Assembly: GCF_037975245.1 (NCBI RefSeq)
Contig: NC_092576.1
Span: 4,356,001-4,420,000 of the forward strand
Length of the DNA: 64,000 bases
Source of the DNA: Apostichopus japonicus
Lineage: Eukaryota > Echinodermata > Holothuroidea > Aspidochirotida > Stichopodidae
Direction of reading: 5' to 3'
Shown one piece after another: positions 38,501-49,659 of this stretch (the stretch's first letter is position 1; each line of letters opens with the position of its first letter). The notes beneath the pieces are model-generated. The model was not told the DNA's origin. It saw only the letters and a program-made list of their open reading frames with translations, and ran no database searches. The translations under genes were made by a program, and so were the position numbers.

Positions 38501-41500
38501 ACAAATTTTACCATAACCAAAATCTGGGAGAATACATGGCACAGAATAGAAAAAAAAAAACCACCTAAGCATACTTCATGTGCAAAATTTGTCCAGTGGG
38601 GAGGAGGAACCCCACCCATGAGATCCCTCCCCCTGGGTGTGGACCACACTACTGCACAATCTGCCCGGCACTCAAATATTCCTGAGCACATCCCTGGAGA
38701 TGATGAAAATTTGTTGAGGGTACATCATAGCGGTTCATTTGTAATTGCATTAAGAGATCAACTCTTAATGTTTTGGGGGGACAGTGTGCGATATATCAGG
38801 AACACACTTAAGGTTAATTAAGTCTTCTCTGTTTAATATTATTTTTAACCATTAAATTTCCATTTTTTTTTTTTTTTTGTGTGTTAGGCTGACATGTCCA
38901 ACCAGTATTTCTATTCAACAAATCAACAACACAAAGGTCAGAAGAGACAGAGTGACCAAGGTCAAGGTCAGAGGAAACAGCACAGAAGGCCTGGTAAGTA
39001 TATTGACTTCAAATCCTCAAATCCGGAACATTTAAATGTTTCACTTTTGTGGTAGTAGACTGCGTAGTTTTGCACTAATTGATTGATAGTTACAGGAAAG
39101 GAATATTCTAGTGGCTGAAGTTGTTTGCTTAAAACTTATTGATTGGTAGTCACAGGAAAGGAATATTCTAGTGGCTGAAATTGTTTGCGTAACACTTATT
39201 GATTGATAGTTACAGGGAAGGAATATTCTAGTGGCTGAAGTTGTTTGCGTAACACCTATTGATTGATAGTTACAGGGAAGGAATATTCTAGTGGCTGAAG
39301 TTGTTTGCGTAACACTTATTGATTGGTAGTCACAGGGAAGGAATATTCCAGTGGCTGAAGTTGTTTGCTTAACACTTATAAATTGGTAATCACAGGGAAG
39401 GAATATTCCAGTGGCTGAAGTTGCTTGCTCCACATACAGCTTGTGATATAACAATGGTCAAATGAAGACGGATTTTTCATGGACTTCTGCATATCTTCAT
39501 TATCCATACTTGATTTCAATGAGGTCAAGTTACTATATATATAGGGTGGCAAGACCTCCCGCACGATGCCGGACATGCCATTTCATATCCGTCATTAACT
39601 CTTGCCAGACCCATGTATATCCGGCGTTTCTAACAAAAATAATTTGAAGGAAAAAACTAAACAATCTTATATTCACAATTATGAAACTCTATCGCTACAG
39701 ATATTTTAAAATTCTATTTGTACGATACGGTATGATACGGATAAAGAGTATACTGTACTGGTGTCAGCCATCTTTGATCTCGTCATTTATGGTTTTGCGG
39801 TTTCTTTGTCTATTTTTTTGGTTCATAGCACAACCGTCTGGTCCGTGTTGGTTCTGTTTGAGTAGTCCAGAGGTTGAGAAACACATGGTAGTCAGTGTAG
39901 GAACACATGTAAGTATGCTTGCTCTTTTAGACCCTACCAACTTTCTTCGTGTTTCTGGGAGAATCCTGGTCTTCAAAGCAATCTCACAATCTCCTGAAGT
40001 GACTTAACGTGAAAATCGATTGGACGTTAGATCTCAAAATTGGGATCAGAAATAGACAAAGGTATCATGTTTTTACCTGTGTCAGGAACATGTTGAAAAT
40101 TCACTTTGTCTTGGTGCGACAAGGGTGTAAAATGCTCCTGCCATTGTGTACAGTGTTACTGGGTATTGCAAGGTTGGGCAGGATTGGGGTAGAGCTGGGT
40201 GAGGTGGGGTGGGGGGGGGGAGTTGTGACGTCTGAGGGGCTTTGGATTCTATCAGGTGGAAGCAATCTTTTCAGGTTCATTGCTTTTTCTCACTTTTCAA
40301 ATCTTGTGAGTAAATGAACAATGAAATCCTGACGTTTAACAAACTTGAAAAATGCAAAGGTCTTGTAATTCTGTCGTCATTGGTTTCTTCTCCTGCAATA
40401 TAACTTCTTTCCATTTTTGAAACCTATTCAGACATATGTTGCTATAGCAAAGGGAGGTCTCGTACCAGATCATGTGTTAATCCTACCAATAGGACACTAC
40501 CAATCTACTGTAGAATTATCTCAGGTGAGTACCTTCTTCAACCATTTTGAGTCTGATTGGACCTCCGTGTTATCATTTACGTTAATAACTGCCACCACAT
40601 TACACCTCCCATACCCTCTTGTCAGAGCAACATCACTAGATACACTCTCATACTGTACAAAATCACTCATTGATGCATAAAAAGAAATGGAATGTCATTT
40701 GCACATAATGGAATGCCATTTGTGTATCTTTGTACCAGACTTCCTATGAATCTGTTGATGTTTTGGTGTCTTGTTTGTAGTTTAATACTCACACAGGGGC
40801 AGTGGCAGAGCTAAGGGTATTGGTCAGGAGGGGCGAAAATGGTCTGTAGGGGCGCTTTCGACACTATCTAAGCAGAGCGCCACCACAGGTTGGCGCATAG
40901 CGTACAGAAATTTCTTTGAGTAAAGATACTCCCTAGATCGCCGGAAGTGACCCTTTCCGGGCCTGGCTAATTTGCAGATAAACGAAGAATAAATAGGTGT
41001 CATCACCAAATTACACCAACAAAATGTGACAAATGTCAATAGGTAGATGAGAGCGCAATCAAAAAGTCAATAATTGCGAATAAGTAAAAAGTGTTAAAGA
41101 GCTGAAAAGGGCGCCAGCAGTCCATATGAGTCCGTCAGGGGGGGCTTCCGCCCCCTGACTGTATGGACGCTCCGCCACTGCACAGGGGCACATGCCGAGG
41201 ACCACCATACACCATCATATCTTAAGGTAGAGATTATAGCCATGTTACCATAGTGACTTCATTATGCAATGATCACAGAGTTAATATAAAGCAATGTTAA
41301 TTGATGACCAACTGTCTCTAGTTTGGAGGATTAATATATGAAGAGTAATCAGCTGGTAACGACAATTTGAGAATTAGGATATGATGAGTCATCTGGTGAT
41401 AACAATCAATTCTAGAATTGCTATGGACAACATCCTCTCCACCTCCAGCGAACTCAGTCAGCTAATGAACTGTGCACAAATCATATGCAATTATATATTG

Positions 41501-44500
41501 TTAGCAAAATGTGAACAATGATGTCAGATTGAGTGATAATGTTGCCATTTAACGATGGTGAATAACTATGTTTTGTCTAAGTAAATCATCAAAATTGAAA
41601 CTATTTGCCACAAACGTGGTGGATGTTAAGAAGATATAAATCTGGTACATACGTACATTGCTCCAATCGACAGGTGAGAACCAAGAAAAGGAATTTGGTT
41701 GAAATTAGAGTAAAGAAATCTAATTATTCTTTCTTTCTTTTTGGCCCACAGGAGATAGTCTTAGAACTGGAGCAGTACAAATCGTCGTTGAAGAAATATT
41801 TCCGATCTGTTGGAAAGAACTGTGTCGTCTTTGAAAGGAACTTCAAAACGTCACATTTGCAGCTGCAGGTTTGTGAACTTTCAAGCTGTAATACATTTTA
41901 TTATGTTATCTCATGAAAACCTAATATGAAAATGGAAATTTAATGAAATGCATCGGTTGGCTTCTGACTACTGTTCTTTTATTCGTTAAATCTTTTGTTT
42001 TATTTTTTTGACCCCACACCTGTTAGTTGTTCTCTTTGAATCATTACTTAGGTGGTGCCTGTTGATGATGTTGTAACAGACCTGTTAGTTGTTCTCTATG
42101 CATCATTACTTAGGTGGTGCCTGTTGATGATGTTGTAACATACCTGTTAGTTGTTCTCTTTGCATCATTACTTAGGTGGTGCCTGTTGATGATGTTGTAA
42201 CAGACCTGCTAGTTGTTCTCTTTGCATCATTACTAAGGTGGTGCCTGTTGATGATGTTGTAACAGACCTGTTAGTTGTTCTCTTTGCATCATTACTAAGG
42301 TGGTGCCTGTTGATGATGTTGTAACAGACCTGTTAGTTGTTCTCTTTGCATCATTACTTAGGTGGTGCCTGTTGATGATGTTGTAACAGACCTGTTAGTT
42401 GTTCTCTATGCATCATTACTTAGGTGGTGCCTGTTGATGATGTTGTAACAGACCTGTTAGTTGTTCTCTATGCATCATTACTTAGGTGGTGCCTGTTGAT
42501 GATGTTGTAACAGACCTGCTGTTAGTTGTTCTCTTTGCATCATTACTAAGGTGGTGCCTGTTGATGATGTTGTAACAGACCTGTTAGTTGTTCTCTTTGC
42601 ATCATTACTTAGGTGGTGCCTGTTGATGATGTTGTAACAGACCTGTTAGTTGTTCTCTATGCATCATTACTTAGGTGGTGCCTGTTGATGATGTTGTAAC
42701 AGACCTGTTAGTTGTTCTCTATGCATCATTACTTAGGTGGTGCCTGTTGATGATGTTGTAACAGACCTGCTGTTAGTTGTTCTCTTTGCATCATTACTTA
42801 GGTGGTGCCTGTTGATGATGTTGTAACAGACCTGTTAGTTGTTCTCTTTGCATCATTACTTAGGTGGTGCCTGTTGATGATGTTGTAACAGACCTGCTGT
42901 TAGTTGTTCTCTATGCATCATCACTTAGGTGGTGCCTGTTGATGATGTTGTAGCAGACCTGTTAGTTGTTCTCTTTGCATCATTACTTAGGTGGTGCCTG
43001 TTGATGATGTTGTAACAGACCTGTTAGTTGTTCTTTTTGCATCATTACTTAGGTGGTGCCTGTTGATGATGTTGTAACAGACCTGTTAGTTGTTCTCTTT
43101 GCATCATTACTTAGGTGGTGCCTGTTGATGATGTTGTAACAGACCTGTTAGTTGTTCTCTATGCATCATTACTTAGGTGGTGCCTGTTGATGATGTTGTA
43201 ACAGACCTGTTAGTTGTTCTCTATGCATCATTACTTAGGTGGTGCCTGTTGATGATGTTGTAACAGACCTGCTGTTAGTTGTTCTCTTTGCATCATTACT
43301 AAGGTGGTGCCTGTTGATGATGTTGTAACAGACCTGTTAGTTGTTCTCTTTGCATCATTACTTAGGTGGTGCCTGTTGATGATGTTGTAACAGACCTGTT
43401 AGTTGTTCTCTATGCATCATTACTTAGGTGGTGCCTGTTGATGATGTTGTAACAGACCTGTTAGTTGTTCTCTATGCATCATTACTTAGGTGGTGCCTGT
43501 TGATGATGTTGTAACAGACCTGCTGTTAGTTGTTCTCTTTGCATCATTACTTAGGTGGTGCCTGTTGATGATGTTGTAACAGACCTGTTAGTTGTTCTCT
43601 TTGCATCATTACTTAGGTGGTGCCTGTTGATGATGTTGTAACAGACCTGCTGTTAGTTGTTCTCTATGCATCATCACTTAGGTGGTGCCTGTTGATGATG
43701 TTGTAGCAGACCTGTTAGTTGTTCTCTTTGCATCATTACTTAGGTGGTGCCTGTTGATGATGTTGTAACAGACCTGTTAGTTGTTCTTTTTGCATCATTA
43801 CTTAGGTGGTGCCTGTTGATGATGTTGTAACAGACCTGTTAGTTGTTCTCTGTGCATCATTACTTAGGTGGTGCCTGTTGATGATGTTGTAACAGACCTG
43901 TTAGTTGTTCTCTTTGCATCATTACTTAGGTGGTGCCTGTTGATGATGTTGTAACAGACCTGTTAGTTGTTCTCTGTGCATCATTACTTAGGTGGTGCCT
44001 GTTGATGATGTTGTAACAGACCTGTTAGTTGTTCTCTATGCATCATTACTTAGGTGGTGCCTGTTGATGATGTTGTAACAGAGGACATTCTAGAAGAGTT
44101 TCAGAGATTGGCTGATGAACATAACATAGAATTGAACCAGATTCCTAGTCTCAGCGACCTCAAACAGGTTTGTAATATTAAGCATAATATATATTGGTTT
44201 TTGTAGTACTGTGACACTGGAAAACATACCAGCCATGGCCCACTAGGTACTGTGACACTGGTTCACATACCAGCCATGGCCCAGTAGGTACTGTGACATG
44301 GGTAACCCTACCAGCCATGACCCACTAGGAACTGTGACACTGGTACACCTACAAGCCATGGCCCACTAGGTACTGTGACACGGGTAACCCTACCAGCCAT
44401 GGACCACTAGGTACTGTGAAACTGGTACACCTACCAGCCATGGCCCACTAGGTACTGTGACACAGGTAACCCTACCAGCCATGGCCCAGTAGGTACTGTG

Positions 44501-45192
44501 ACAATGGTGAAAGTACTTGGTAGACTGAATGAAGGGTTACCATATATCTATGGTTGAAATGTGGAACACCACACATCACGGGGGAGGGATCTAAGAAGAA
44601 AACTGTTTTGTTAGTTTTGGAAGAATTTTTTTGACTTTTTAGAAGGCCTAACACCAAAATTGTTTAAAATAGTGAGCTTGACTTGGAAGAACTTCCAAAA
44701 TATGTTTCAAAAGGTCTCTTCTTCAGTAATTACAAAGATTTTTTGTATATATACTACTATTGATCACCTTGTTGTACTGGACCTTAAATATATAGGACCA
44801 GTGTGACATTGCCCTCTATTAATGTCTGCTGTGTCTGGAGAGCCCCCTCTTTATCTGAGTTGTCTCGTGCAAAACTACACTCCAGCGCGCCGTCTAAGGT
44901 CTGGTACAAAGTTATTACTGGTATCACACCCGGTATCCACAAAATCATACGGCCAACCCTTTCCTTTCAATATGCTTCGGCTTTTCTATGTAATAGTCTC
45001 CCAGAACATGTCAAATGTGCTCAATATGTTAATAACTTTAAAACTGTACTCAAGACTCATGTTTTCACGGTTGTAGTGTATTATATTTTGTGTACTTGTT
45101 TGTTTTGTGTACAGTGCATCGAGACTCTGCTGTATGTTGTTCTTCATAAGAACTTTTTTATTATTATGATTATTATGATTATTATGATTATG

Positions 45193-45224
<32 letters not shown>

Positions 45225-45225
45225 G

Positions 45226-45260
<35 letters not shown>

Positions 45261-45399
45261 GATTATTATTTTTATTATTATTATTATTATGATTATTATT
45301 ATGATTATTATTATTATTATGATTATTATTATGATTATTATTATTATTATTATTATTATTTTTATTTTTATTATTTTTATTATTATTATTATGATTATG

Positions 45400-45458
<59 letters not shown>

Positions 45459-45465
45459 GATTATT

Positions 45466-45496
<31 letters not shown>

Positions 45497-45534
45497 GTAT
45501 TATGATTATTATGATTATTATTATTATTATTATG

Positions 45535-45584
<50 letters not shown>

Positions 45585-45627
45585 GATTATTATTATGATT
45601 ATTATTATGATTATTATGATTATTATG

Positions 45628-45665
<38 letters not shown>

Positions 45666-47563
45666 GATTATTATCATTATTATCATTATTATGATTATTA
45701 TTATTATTATTATTATAATATGTTAATATTATAGATCTTTGGTCAAAGTGACATTCAGACACCAATAGTGGCATTTCTACAATGATCAGAACCCATTTTG
45801 TCATCCTTTTAGTCAGATGTGGTATTTCTTTGGTTGGCCCCTTGGTTGAATGTAAACTATGTAACAACAATGTTACCAAATGTAAATATCATCTGCAAGT
45901 TCTCCTCATTCCCTCTTACACAAACATACAACATTTGGGGGGGGGGGGGGGGGGGGTTAACATCATTTTATTTATTTCATTCATGTAAAGAAAGAGTAAA
46001 GGTTGGAAATTTCAAGCCCAGTTTGGTTCCATAGAATAAATGTGTTAATCATGAATGTTGTAGCGTCACATATATTAATCACTCTAAATCCAATTGACAG
46101 AGGTTCACTTCTCCTTGTACCCAACAGATCATCTCTGTCGGCGCTCCTTATTTTTACGTCGAGTTGGACAGCGGAGAGAAGCTCCTTCATCGGGTGAAGA
46201 AATTTTTCCCATTGCAGTTTGGCAGGTATTTGTCAATCAATCAATAGTCATAAGCCAAATTGGCCAGTTGACCTCCCCGAAGATTATAAACAATCTTAGG
46301 TTTGTAACCTTTTATAATGTTAATCCGGTGCCTGCCATCTTCGAGTAGCTGGGCTGCAGAATGGCCGGACCAATTGGTTAAATTGTCAATCCATCGTAAA
46401 TGCGGTCGGCCTGGCTTACGTTTGTAACCACAGGGTAGCCCACAGAATACAGCACATGTAAGGCCTCCACAATGTACATGTAAGGCCTCCACAACGTACA
46501 TGTAAGGCCTCCACAACGTACTGCATACAGGTATTTGTGCTCACATATAATACCAATTTGCAGATCTTTCCTTCCTTTTAACCCTTCCATTTTGAACCAA
46601 AAAAAAACAAGCTGTATTGACATGGATTCCACTGTCACCGAGGCAGACCTCGAGTTCTTCAATTGTAACAGGACCAGGTTGTGGCTAACTGGCTACAGAG
46701 CAAATTCAATAAACCGCACCGTTTTGGTCGTGGATCACTCGATTGATTTGAGTTTATGTCTCACAATATTTCATGGAGAGGACAAACTGAAAGATGCAAA
46801 ATAGTTTTGAAGAGAACAAGAGAATTGAGAACAACAAAACAGATGAACAGCACTGAGCAAATGTCCCATTACCCTAATGGAGGGCGGGATGGGTGGGGGA
46901 ATGGGTATGTGTTAAAATAGCACTCCACAAGTAATAAATCTGCTACCTTTAAGCGATGTTTGCCGTTTCTAATCCATTTAACGAAGAATATCATATGGTA
47001 GGTAAAAGGTTGAATTTCTATGGTCCATTGCCAACTTTACTACTAAGGCACATTATCTAGCCATTCGGTGAATGTTAATCTCAAATGTAGCACTAATAGT
47101 CTGCTTGAAATTCGAATGGGGGGGCGAATGGGGCGACCGCATATTTTTTTTTTATGATATCGCTAGTAATTTCAAAATAGAAAATGCTTAGATGCAACTT
47201 ACAAGGCCTGGGAAGTGCCATTTCCTGCGATCTGGGAGGCATTTTCTGCCAAAATTTTCTAGTACGCTTCGTGCCAACTCATGGTGGCGCTACGCTTAGA
47301 TAGTTTGCCTACAAGCTTTGCAACTCCCTTGGCAAATTCCTCGCTACCCGCCAATGTATTTTCATTCCTTTTTTCAGGTATTACTGTAACATTTTTCTAT
47401 TTTTTTTCATTCTTTTTTCAGGGAGGTTCTTGCAGGGAGGGCGCTCTTGAATATGCCGGACCGAGTAGACTGGAAGAATTGTAAGAGCAGTAAAGAAGAC
47501 GAAAAGAATATGGCCGATGAATTCAGATCAAGGTTTAAAAAGTTTGACCCAAATGCGATGTAG
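32562..47563 (+). CDS. CWF19L1: CWF19-like protein 1 (lariat-debranching-associated, Drn1/CwfJ family)
   Basis: Fourteen exons: 32562-32584, 33467-33551, 34295-34379, 35220-35321, 36366-36574, 36927-37130, 38186-38299, 38888-38993, 39829-39908, 40432-40524, 41752-41868, 44054-44167, 46128-46225, 47422-47563; 1572 nt, 523 aa, close to the human length. Phases agree at every junction. N-terminal metallophosphatase-like domain ([75 protein letters not shown]), a basic linker in exon 8, then the CwfJ C-terminal domains with the HIT-like part ([46 protein letters not shown]) and the last domain ([27 protein letters not shown]). The family works with the debranching enzyme Dbr1 and late spliceosomes. 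Exon 1 encodes only seven residues plus two bases; it was chosen because it completes [13 protein letters not shown]. Confidence 0.93.
34663..35062. repeat. ACAAAT-based minisatellite in CWF19L1 intron 3
   Basis: Runs of the words ACAAATAC, ACATAT and AATACAATAT repeat with a longer period of about 85-90 bp (ACCAATACAATATACAAATAG marks each unit). Lies between exons 34295-34379 and 35220-35321. Both strands are open in several frames, as expected from the composition, not from coding. Confidence 0.9.
37653..38038. mobile_element. Non-autonomous hAT-like element in CWF19L1 intron 6
   Basis: 386 bp; ends CAGGGTTGTCCAACC and CAGGATTGTCCAGCC (reverse complement of right end), flanked by an exact 8-bp duplication ATTTAAAG (37645-37652, 38039-38046). 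The CAGGGTTGTCCAACC...GGCCC style of end is common in animal hAT (Charlie-type) elements. It is AT-poor compared with the intron and ends 147 bp before exon 7. Confidence 0.92.
38385..38696. mobile_element. Inverted-repeat element in CWF19L1 intron 7
   Basis: 312 bp with perfect 14-bp inverted ends CAGGGATGTGCTCA / TGAGCACATCCCTG. GC-rich near both ends. No convincing target duplication is left in the flanks, so it may be old. It begins 85 bp after the donor of exon 7. hAT-like by its CAGGG end. Confidence 0.8.
39065..39435. repeat. 60-bp minisatellite, about 6 copies, in CWF19L1 intron 8
   Basis: Six near-perfect units of exactly 60 bp containing ATTGATTGATAGTTACAGG and GAATATTCTAGTGGCTGAAG. 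The unit length is a multiple of three, so the minus strand shows an open 20-residue repeat; it lies in an intron and has no sign of coding. Confidence 0.92.
40800..41180. mobile_element. Non-autonomous hAT-like element in CWF19L1 intron 10
   Basis: 381 bp; ends CAGTGGCAGAGC and CAGTGGCGGAGC (reverse complement of right end), exact 8-bp duplication CACAGGGG (40792-40799, 41181-41188). Internal words CACTATCTAAGCAGAGCGCC and GGTTGGCGC link it with the family at 8552, 47598 and 57692. No coding capacity. Confidence 0.93.
42017..44081 (+). repeat. 62-bp minisatellite made from the exon 12 splice acceptor of CWF19L1 (33 copies)
   Basis: GTGGTGCCTGTTGATGATG starts at 42052 and recurs to 44054: 32 intervals, 26 of 62 bp and 6 of 65 bp (an extra GCT). 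Each unit holds 28 nt that equal the first 28 nt of coding exon 12, then 34 nt that equal the end of the intron (GTTAGTTGTTCTC tract, CTTAG or CTAAG). Thus every unit carries a full candidate 3' splice site. Only the last copy runs on into the real exon. Choosing an earlier acceptor meets TAA inside the next unit because 62 is not a multiple of three. Confidence 0.95.
44203..44510. repeat. 41-bp minisatellite, about 7 copies, in CWF19L1 intron 12
   Basis: Unit of about 41 bp containing GGTACTGTGACACTGGTACA and CCAGCCATGGCCCACTA. It begins about 35 bp after the exon 12 donor, so two different minisatellites flank this one exon. Confidence 0.88.
44800..45150 (+). mobile_element. LINE 3' tail followed by microsatellite
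   Basis: The open frame from 44803 encodes a LINE-like end: [11 protein letters not shown], then [32 protein letters not shown], the usual 'W/CNSLP...FK..LKTHLF' tail of CR1/L2/jockey proteins. It passes straight into the (ATT)n tract. 5' parts are missing. It is in CWF19L1 intron 12. Confidence 0.6.
45155..45722. repeat. (ATT)n / ATGATT microsatellite, about 570 bp
   Basis: Almost pure ATT triplets with interspersed ATG, AGT and TTT triplets. It follows a LINE tail, which suggests growth from the element's 3' repeat. All frames are open on both strands (poly-Ile, poly-Asn readings), which is trivial. Confidence 0.97.
46240..46445 (-). mobile_element. Fragment of LINE-type coding sequence, minus strand
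   Basis: The minus strand reads [18 protein letters not shown], then [19 protein letters not shown], resembling the tail of jockey/RTE-like reverse transcriptase proteins (GRP.LRWIDDI...). It starts 15 bp after the exon 13 donor of CWF19L1. Short degenerate TGTAAGGCCTCCACAA repeats follow at 46455-46520. Confidence 0.6.
47115..47356. mobile_element. Degenerate hAT-like element just before CWF19L1 exon 14
   Basis: Reverse complement of its right end reads CATTGGCGGGTAGCGAGG, then AATTTGCCAAGGGAG and AAACTATCTAAGCGTAGCGC, matching the start of the element at 8552. The left end is not clear. It stops 65 bp before the exon 14 acceptor. Confidence 0.6.
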
Positions 47564-47597
47564 AATTAGTGGAGGCGCACATGATAGTAACATAATG

Positions 47598-48177
47598 CAG
47601 GGTTCTGCCAAGGGTGGATTGAGTGCCGGCAGGACTATCTAAGCTGAGCGTACAAGAAAATTTTGGGTTTTGGAAACCCCCAGATGGCCGGAAACGGCCC
47701 TTCCCGAGTATTCTGAGCCACATGTAGACAGCTTTGAAATGAGATCTCATGTCTGGAATTTTTCATAATTAATGAAAAAAGTTAGGTGGTGCCTATTAAA
47801 TAAATCATTCAGGCTGAGATGATAATTTTAGATGGACAGTTATTTACGACAGTTATGATATACACACTGAGCGACTAACGCTGCTTCTCATGTATCGAGT
47901 AGTGAATACAAAATCTGAGTGTAATTTCATGTACAAATAAACAGTAAACTAGTGAATAACTCCGATCAACTGCGCGATATCATGCAGTGAACCTGCGAAC
48001 AGCGTTTATTACTGCAGTGTTACTGTACGTTCGACCCTCCGGCTATGGAGCTGTTTTTTGGAGTTCCTATCGAAAATAAGTGCCGGTCGGAAAAGTCACT
48101 CCGGCAGATTGTGGCGGTCGGTAGTTCAGCGTGCTGGTCGGGCCCGACCGGCGCCGACCGGCAGCGGCAGAACCCTG
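47598..48177. mobile_element. Inverted-repeat element in the CWF19L1 3' UTR
   Basis: 580 bp; ends CAGGGTTCTGCC / GGCAGAACCCTG are perfect inverted repeats; flanked by a 6-bp direct repeat ATAATG (47592-47597, 48178-48183). It carries the family words GGACTATCTAAGC and CCAGATGGCCGGAAACGG. It starts 34 bp after the CWF19L1 stop. Confidence 0.85.
47799..47804 (+). terminator. Candidate poly(A) signal of CWF19L1
   Basis: AATAAA, the first after the stop at 47563, lies inside the transposon at 47598-48177; another occurs at about 47935. If either is used, the mRNA 3' end is transposon-derived. Confidence 0.4.
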
Positions 48178-48739
48178 ATAATGTATCTGACCAGGCTATT
48201 CAGGCATACATCCCCAAGTGAGCATCATTGTCTTGGCAAAGGCAAACATACCTCAAGGAACATAAGCAGGAGTCTCCCCCCCCCAAAAAAAAAAGTATAT
48301 GTATGTTCATGGAGGAATAAAGGATATTTTGTACTTACAGAGTAACATGAGAGCAGGGGGGTGGGGGTGGGGATGGAGTGAACTCTCTTCCACCCTTATT
48401 TTTCATCTTTTTTTTCATTGAAGGTTCTCTGTTATGGACCGGTGTAGAGAGGATTGGAAAGGAAGTAATTTTATTAACTTATTTTTTTAACTTTCCAAAC
48501 TATATCTAGCTACTGATTTTATACAGTTCATTAAACATTCTATACTGAGCCAAACTGGTTACTGGCATGAGAAGTGATATTTTATTTTGTTATCCTAAGT
48601 TGATTTGTATGCTTAGGATTACTCAGTGGTGTCATAACTAAATCTAAAAACTGAATCTTGTAGACATTGATATATCTTCATGCTAAAGAAGACTGTCACA
48701 GCACAAGCTCTATTTGGCGTATGTTTTAGATCAACTCCC

Positions 48740-49025
48740 ATTGGTATTAGTATGGGGTACAAGGCTGTAAACACAGGTCTGGTAGTATGGGGTACAAGGC
48801 GGTGAGCACAGGTTTGGTAGTATGGGGTACAAGGCTGTACGCACAGGTTTATGTACAATTCCCCTTGGCTTTAGTATGGAGTACAAGACTGTAAGTACAG
48901 GTTTGGTAATAGGGTAAAAGGCTGTAAACACAGGTCTGTTAGTATGGGGTACAAGGCTGTAAGCACAGGTATGGTAGTATGGGGTACAAGGCTGTAAGCA
49001 CAGGTATGGTAGTATGAGGTTCAAG
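48740..49025. repeat. ~35-bp minisatellite
   Basis: Units containing AGTATGGGGTACAAGGCTGT followed by AAGCACAGGT, about 8 degenerate copies, downstream of CWF19L1. A related tract of about 48-bp units (AGTACAAGTACAGGTAACTA, TGCTGGAATCC) follows at about 49120-49400. Confidence 0.85.
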
Positions 49026-49659
49026 GCTCTAAGCACTGCTATGGGTAGAAATTCCCTTGGTATGAGTACACGTTACAAAGCTCTAAGCACCAGTATCTTA
49101 TTCCCCTCAATTTCAGTACAGATACAAGGCTCTCAAGAGCACAAGTACTCAAAATAACTGAATGGCTACACCTCCATATTTGAGAGTACAAGTACAGGTA
49201 ACTATGCTGGAATCCAAATGCAGACTCACTACAGTACAAGTACAGGTAACTATGCTGGAATCCAAATACAGACTCACTACTGTACAAGTTCAAGTAACTA
49301 TGCTGTTATCCAAGTACAGACTCACTACAGTACAAGTACAGGTCACTATGCTGGAATCCCAAGTTGAGACTCACTACAATACAAGGACACATTTTGTGAA
49401 ATGCTGTAACTGTTGTGTACTGAGGGTTTTGCTTACAATCACTATACTAACTTTTTTGTTTTTTTTAAGTTTATTGACCTATTATCATCAACTGAATGAA
49501 TGAATGAATGTACATTGTTTTTAATGAATGAATTTTTAATAAACTTGTGTTACTATGGTTGCCCTATTCAGTAAGTTATACTCTATGAACATGTCCTCCT
49601 GGTGTCTTGCATTTGAGGGAGTTCCTGAAGCCCCTGTGCCCATCTCCCCTTTTATCATG

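Noticed and set aside
39041-39454. Minus-strand frame with a 20-residue repeat (six copies)
   Set aside because: The 60-bp intronic minisatellite is a multiple of three, so an open repeat frame is expected; no start context, splice or family support.
42017-44081. CRISPR-like appearance of regular repeats
   Set aside because: The units are head-to-tail without unique spacers and match a eukaryotic exon border.
44803-45726. Open frame of 307 codons (poly-Ile) and its minus-strand poly-Asn counterpart
   Set aside because: Mostly an ATT microsatellite inside a CWF19L1 intron; all frames are open by composition. Only the first ~100 codons look like a LINE tail.
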